From contig JBHELO010000163.1 of NCBI GenBank assembly GCA_046263055.1, forward strand, positions 1 through 8,717: a stretch of DNA of 8,717 nt, in the 5' to 3' direction. Positions 5,571 through 8,717 of the stretch are shown here, in pieces. How positions within the stretch are numbered: position 1 is the stretch's first letter; every line of letters starts with the position of its first letter. This DNA comes from DATAQC01 sp046263055. GTDB taxonomy: Bacteria; Actinomycetota; Acidimicrobiia; Acidimicrobiales; AC-14. The notes below the pieces were generated by a model, which did no database searches, was not told the origin of the DNA, and was given only the letters and a program-made list of their open reading frames with translations. The translations under genes and the position numbers were made by a program.

Positions 5571-6151
5571 GACGGCGCCGTGCGGTTCCAGAGGACGAGC
5601 GCCCGCCACTCGTGCTCGTGGCCCAGGACCGACAAGCTGGCGGTGCCCAGGGCCAGGTGGCGGGCCTCCTCGGGCCCCAGGCCGAGGTAGCGGGCGGCGA
5701 GGACGCGCGAGAAGTGGCCGTGGCCGACGAGGGCCACGTCGCCGTCGCCCGCCTCGGGCGCCAGGTCGGCGAGCAGGTCGTCGGCCCGACGGCCGGCGGC
5801 GGCCAGCGTCTCGCCCCCCGGGCAGCCGTCCCGAAAGAGGTCCCAGGACGGGCGCTCGGCGCGGATCTCGGCCGTCGTGCGGCCCTCGTAGTCGCCGTAG
5901 TCCAGCTCGGCGAGCCGCTCGTCCACGGCCAGGCGGTCACCGAGGTGGGCGAGGCGGGCGGTGGCCAGCGCCCGCCGGCGGGGGCTGGACAGGACCCGTA
6001 CCGGCGCCTGCCCCGCCTCGGCCAGGCACCGGCCCAGGGCCCGGGCCCCGGCCTCGCCGGCCGGCGTCAGGGCGACGTCGGTGCGGCCCGTGTGGCGGCC
6101 GGTGGCCGACCACTCGGTCTCGCCATGGCGCAAGAGGACGAGGCGCTTCAT
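5567..6151 (-). CDS. Histidine phosphatase superfamily (phosphoglycerate mutase-like) protein
   Basis: 194 residues; single-domain histidine phosphatase. The catalytic phosphate pocket is complete: LLRHGETEW at 6-14 (Arg8 and the phosphorylated His9), SSPRRRALATA at 55-65 (Arg60), the acid-donor region LAELDYGDYEGRT at 80-92 (Glu82) and ALVGHGHFSRVLAARYLGL at 140-158 (His144). Start is ATG at 6149-6151, overlapping the priA TGA as ATGA; a longer reading from 6253 would add residues from a shadow frame of priA before MKRLVLLRHG and is rejected. The family includes cofactor-dependent phosphoglycerate mutase, alpha-ribazole and sugar phosphatases, and broad acid phosphatases. The short length and the non-mutase-like middle segment favour a phosphatase over a glycolytic mutase, but the substrate cannot be read from the sequence. 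It is embedded between priA and the DUF3472-like gene with 4-base overlaps on both sides, so tight co-translation is expected. Confidence 0.92.
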   Translation of the reverse strand: MKRLVLLRHGETEWSATGRHTGRTDVALTPAGEAGARALGRCLAEAGQAPVRVLSSPRRRALATARLAHLGDRLAVDERLAELDYGDYEGRTTAEIRAERPSWDLFRDGCPGGETLAAAGRRADDLLADLAPEAGDGDVALVGHGHFSRVLAARYLGLGPEEARHLALGTASLSVLGHEHEWRALVLWNRTAPS

Positions 6152-7971
6152 GCCCGCAGCGGGTCGACGGCCACCCGCAGGCGGCCGCGCGGGCGGGCGG
6201 TGGCGGCCAGGGCGTCGCACAGCGTGCGGTGGTCGGCGGCCCGCACCAGCCACCGGTCACGAGTCGGGCCCACCACCTCGATCCCGAGGGTGCCGTCCAG
6301 GGCGGCGACATAGGCGGGGGCGGCCTCCCCCGAGACGACGGCCACCGCCCGCTCGGGCGGGGCGCCCAGGGCGGCCCGCCGGGCCGACTCCACCACCGCC
6401 AGGCGGGAGGGGTCGGCGTGCACGGCGGCATCCAGGACCTCATGGCCGGGCAGCCGGGTCTGCACCAGGACCCGGCCGCCGCTCCGGCGCCCGCCCACCA
6501 GCCGGGCGGCCCGGGCGACCAGGCCCATGGCCTCCTCGGCCGCCCGCCACCGGGGGGCCAGCAGCTCCTGGTCCATGTCCAAGAAGGCCACCGCGGCGGC
6601 GCCCGCCACCCGGTGTAGCACGGCCGACGTGCCCACCAGGACGAAGGCCGAAGGGGGCGGGCCGGGAGGGGCGTCGGCGGTGAGCTCGGCCACCGGTCGC
6701 CCGGCGAGCGCCTCCAGTTCCTCGCGGACCCTCGTCACGCCGGCCCGCAGCACCTTGAGGCGGCCCGAGCCACAGGCGGTGCACACCACCGGGCGCACGG
6801 TGGCGCAGCGCCGGCACTGCAGGGCGCCGGCCGCGGTCGGCGTGGGAGCCTCCTCCACCACCGCCCCGCACGCCTCGCAGCGGGCCAGCTCGCCGCAGGT
6901 GGCGCAGGCCAGGAGACGGGCCCGGCCCTTGCGGTTGAGCACGCACACCACCCGCCGTCCCGCCTCGGCGGAACGCAGCAGGGCCACCAACCGGGGCGAG
7001 TAGAGGCCGGCACCCGGTTCGTCGGCCCGGCGGTCGACCACGTCGATCACTGGCCAGCCCTCCCGTTCGGCGTCTCGCGACAGGGTGACCAGCGGCGCCG
7101 CGGCCAGGGCCTCCAGCGACGGGCAGGGCGACAGCAGCACGCACGCCACGCCGGCCCGGCGGGCCCGCTCCAGGGCCACGTCCCGCCCGTGCCAGGTGGG
7201 GGCCCGTTCCTCCTGCCAGGCCTCGTCGTGCTCGTCCACCACCACCACCGCTCCCAGCCGGGGCCGGGGGGCCCACGCCGCCGCCCGGCTGCCGACGGCC
7301 ACGCAGCCCCCGTCCGCCGCCCGCGCCCAGTCGCCGGGGAGGAGCGCCACCTGGTGGCCGGCCCGGCGCAGGCGGGCGGCCAGGAAGCCGGCCGCTCGGT
7401 GTGACGGGGCCAGGACCAGGGCGTCGCCCCGGCGGGCGGCCTCGCCCACGAACGGGAACTGGTCGTCGGCCGGCGGCAGGCGCACGACGGTCGCCCTGCC
7501 GGCGAACGCGTCGGCCACCGCCGCCTCCACCGTCGCCGGCTCCCGTGACGGCGGTGAGGGCGACGGCGTTGACGGCGGTGACGGCGACGGTGGTGACGGC
7601 GATGGTGACGGCGGCGATGGCGACGGCACGGCGGCGGAATCGGCGACGCCGTCCACCGCAGCCGGCGCCATCGGGACGGCGCCTGGTGGGGACGCAGCGC
7701 GCAGGAAGGCGACCCGGGTGCCGGCCCAGCGCCAGGCCGCCCACCGGGCCAGGCCCACCAGGTCCGGCCCGGGGCCCCGACCGGTGACCTTGGCCACCGC
7801 CTGGAGGGACCGGTCGGTGGCCGGGCGGTCTGTCCGACCTACTACCCAGCCCCGGACCCGTCGCCCGTGGAGGGGCACCCGCACGATGGTCCCCACACCC
7901 ACCGCCCCGTCGAGGCGCTCGGGAAGCGAGTAGTCGAGGGCCCGGTCGATGGCGGGCACGTCAGGGACCAC
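6148..7971 (-). CDS. priA: Probable replication restart protein PriA (helicase-degenerate type)
   Basis: Scaffold for reloading the replicative helicase at collapsed forks. 607 residues. N-terminal 3'-DNA-end-binding-like part (about 1-95): DYSLPERL at 13-20, VGTIVRVPLHGRRVRGWVVG at 26-45. Residues 116-142 are a Ser/Pro repeat. The helicase-like core follows: no Walker A is seen (ATVVRLPPADD at 160-170 lies where GxTGSGKT should be); then ALVLAPSHRAAGFLAARL at 184-201, VAVGSRAAAWAPRPRLGAVV at 224-243, a partial motif II VVDEHDEAW at 244-252, HGRDVALERAR at 261-271 and LLSPCPSLEAL at 279-289. Eight cysteines in four CxxC pairs (356/359, 365/368, 386/389, 397/400) form the PriA zinc sites. AFLDMDQELLAPRWRAAEE at 462-480 and VLVQTRLPGHEVL at 501-513 match the last helicase lobe, but the arginine-finger motif is reduced to ARAARL. 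Actinobacterial PriA is known to lack detectable helicase motifs, so an ATP-independent role is inferred. Start is GTG at 7969-7971, 32 bases after metK, with no clear binding site; it may be slightly short, since RIAK codons precede it in frame. Confidence 0.92.
   Translation of the reverse strand: MVPDVPAIDRALDYSLPERLDGAVGVGTIVRVPLHGRRVRGWVVGRTDRPATDRSLQAVAKVTGRGPGPDLVGLARWAAWRWAGTRVAFLRAASPPGAVPMAPAAVDGVADSAAVPSPSPPSPSPSPPSPSPPSTPSPSPPSREPATVEAAVADAFAGRATVVRLPPADDQFPFVGEAARRGDALVLAPSHRAAGFLAARLRRAGHQVALLPGDWARAADGGCVAVGSRAAAWAPRPRLGAVVVVDEHDEAWQEERAPTWHGRDVALERARRAGVACVLLSPCPSLEALAAAPLVTLSRDAEREGWPVIDVVDRRADEPGAGLYSPRLVALLRSAEAGRRVVCVLNRKGRARLLACATCGELARCEACGAVVEEAPTPTAAGALQCRRCATVRPVVCTACGSGRLKVLRAGVTRVREELEALAGRPVAELTADAPPGPPPSAFVLVGTSAVLHRVAGAAAVAFLDMDQELLAPRWRAAEEAMGLVARAARLVGGRRSGGRVLVQTRLPGHEVLDAAVHADPSRLAVVESARRAALGAPPERAVAVVSGEAAPAYVAALDGTLGIEVVGPTRDRWLVRAADHRTLCDALAATARPRGRLRVAVDPLRA
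7546..7626 (-). repeat. Imperfect in-frame tandem repeat encoding the PriA Ser/Pro linker
   Basis: About 81 bases built from variants of GGTGACGGCGAC (plus-strand reading) inside priA. On the coding strand it gives a run of Pro and Ser (residues 116-142) with a single Thr. Codons TCA and CCA recur here although they look scarce in the flanking genes, consistent with expansion by slippage rather than selection for usual codons. No frame disruption is seen. Confidence 0.8.
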
Positions 7972-8003
7972 CTTGGCGATGCGACCGCGGGCGACGCCAA
8001 CAA

Positions 8004-8717
8004 CTACGTCAGCTCGAGGGCCCGCTTCACGTCGTCGAGGCGGGAGAGGTGCTCCCAGGAGAACTCCTTGTCGGGCCGGCCGAAGTGACCATAGGCCGCC
8101 GTCCGCCGGAAGATGGGCTGGCGCAGGTCGAGGTCGCGGATGATGGCCGCGGGGCGCAGGTCGAACACCTCGTCGACCATGGCCTCGATGCGGCGGGGGT
8201 CGACGGCCTCGGTTCCGAACGTCTCCACCATCACCGACACGGGGCGGGCCACGCCGATGGCGTAGGCCACCTGGATCTCACAGCGCCGGGCCGCGCCCGC
8301 GCCCACGACGTGCTTGGCCACCCACCGGGCCGCGTAGGCCGCGGAACGGTCGACCTTCGAGGGGTCCTTGCCCGAGAAGGCGCCGCCGCCATGGCGGGCC
8401 GCCCCACCGTAGGTGTCGACGATGATCTTGCGCCCGGTGAGCCCGGTGTCGGCGTGGGGACCGCCGAGCTCGAAGGTGCCCGTGGGGTTGGCCAGCAGCT
8501 CGTACTCGTCCTCCGCGAACTCGGCGGGCAGGAGAGGGTGGATCACGTGCTCGCGCAGGTCGGGCTTGAGCAGCGTCTCGACGTCGAGGCCGGGCTGGTG
8601 CTGGGAGGAGATGAGCACGGTCTTGAGCGCCGCGGGACGACCATCGCGGTACTCCACCGTGACCTGGGTCTTGCCGTCCGGGCGCAGGTAGGGCAGGACG
8701 CCCGCCTTGCGCACCTC
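8004..8717 (-). CDS. metK: S-adenosylmethionine synthetase (5'-truncated by window edge)
   Basis: Makes S-adenosylmethionine from methionine and ATP in the cytoplasm. Only the C-terminal 237 or so residues are present; the frame is open through base 8717 and the GTG at 8712-8714 is an internal valine, so the N-terminal ~40% lies outside the window. Landmarks, numbered from the first visible codon: VRKAGVLPYLRPDGKTQVTV at 2-21, TVLISSQHQPGLDV at 33-46, NPTGTFELGGPHADTGLTGR at 76-95, the conserved glycine-rich and phosphate-binding stretch DTYGGAARHGGGAFSGKDPS at 100-119 followed by KVDRSAAYAARWVAKHVV, and the carboxy-terminal TAAYGHFGRPDKEFSWE. These match the central and C-terminal MetK domains with no missing key residue. 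The stop is TAG at 8004-8006. It stands first among the visible genes, 32 bases before priA; in many actinobacteria coaBC or other genes lie between them, and here they do not. Confidence 0.97.
   Translation of the reverse strand, partial: EVRKAGVLPYLRPDGKTQVTVEYRDGRPAALKTVLISSQHQPGLDVETLLKPDLREHVIHPLLPAEFAEDEYELLANPTGTFELGGPHADTGLTGRKIIVDTYGGAARHGGGAFSGKDPSKVDRSAAYAARWVAKHVVGAGAARRCEIQVAYAIGVARPVSVMVETFGTEAVDPRRIEAMVDEVFDLRPAAIIRDLDLRQPIFRRTAAYGHFGRPDKEFSWEHLSRLDDVKRALELT

Noticed and set aside
4428..5690. 420-codon plus-strand open frame across def and the DUF3472-like gene
   Set aside because: Same composition artefact; the minus-strand genes are better supported by motifs.
5567..6253. 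228-residue version of the histidine phosphatase
   Set aside because: The extra 34 residues are an out-of-frame reading of the priA end; the ATG at 6149-6151 gives the family N-terminus and an ATGA junction.
7085..7933. Plus-strand frame with a Gly-Asp repeat that resembles a calcium-binding repeat
   Set aside because: It is the antisense reading of the Pro/Ser repeat in priA. PriA motifs on both sides settle the coding strand.
1..8717. Mobile elements, CRISPR arrays, tRNA or rRNA genes, toxin-antitoxin or defence genes
   Set aside because: No transposase, spaced direct repeats, cloverleaf or defence-type motifs were seen; the window is nearly filled by recognised genes.

Overview
The window is very GC-rich (clearly above 70% by eye) bacterial chromosome in which every supportable gene lies on the minus strand. 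Read in the direction of transcription (right to left) the order is metK (5'-truncated by the right edge), priA, a histidine phosphatase, a DUF3472-like protein, def, fmt, a MogA/MoaB-family gene, ribD, ribE and ribBA (3'-truncated by the left edge). The base composition, the PriA without a Walker A motif (a hallmark of actinobacterial PriA) and a metK/priA/fmt/rib arrangement related to the Mycobacterium tuberculosis metK...priA...fmt-fmu-rpe-ribG...ribC...ribA2 region all point to Actinomycetota, probably a deep or non-model lineage such as Acidimicrobiia. The class assignment is inference.

Layout: 8717-8004 metK; 32-nt gap; 7971-6148 priA; 4-nt ATGA overlap; 6151-5567 histidine phosphatase; 4-nt ATGA overlap; 5570-4857 DUF3472-like gene; 21-nt gap with a purine-rich ribosome binding site; 4835-4293 def; 8-nt gap; 4284-3418 fmt, apparently with a CTG start; 162-nt gap with two strong hairpins; 3255-2767 mog/moaB; 4-nt GTGA overlap; 2770-1718 ribD; 75-nt gap with a small hairpin; 1642-1079 ribE; 4-nt TTGA overlap; 1082-1 ribBA. 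This looks like one long polar transcript, or two with a boundary in the 162-nt gap.

Functionally there are three blocks: S-adenosylmethionine synthesis and replication restart (metK, priA); start-methionine formylation and deformylation (fmt, def); and cofactor synthesis (a molybdopterin adenylyltransferase-type protein, then three riboflavin genes covering GTP and ribulose-5-phosphate through to riboflavin, with lumazine synthase ribH not in view and perhaps just past the left edge).

This is mostly ordinary housekeeping DNA; I see no mobile element, CRISPR, defence island, rRNA or tRNA, and no convincing new multi-gene system. Points worth a second look are: a PriA that has lost Walker A but keeps an Asp-Glu/His motif II remnant and two zinc sites, with a Ser/Pro repeat where a winged-helix domain would be expected; the apparent CTG start of fmt; the structured 162-nt gap where fmu/rsmB and rpe would sit in mycobacteria; the DUF3472-like protein inside a housekeeping operon; and compact versions of RibD and RibE.
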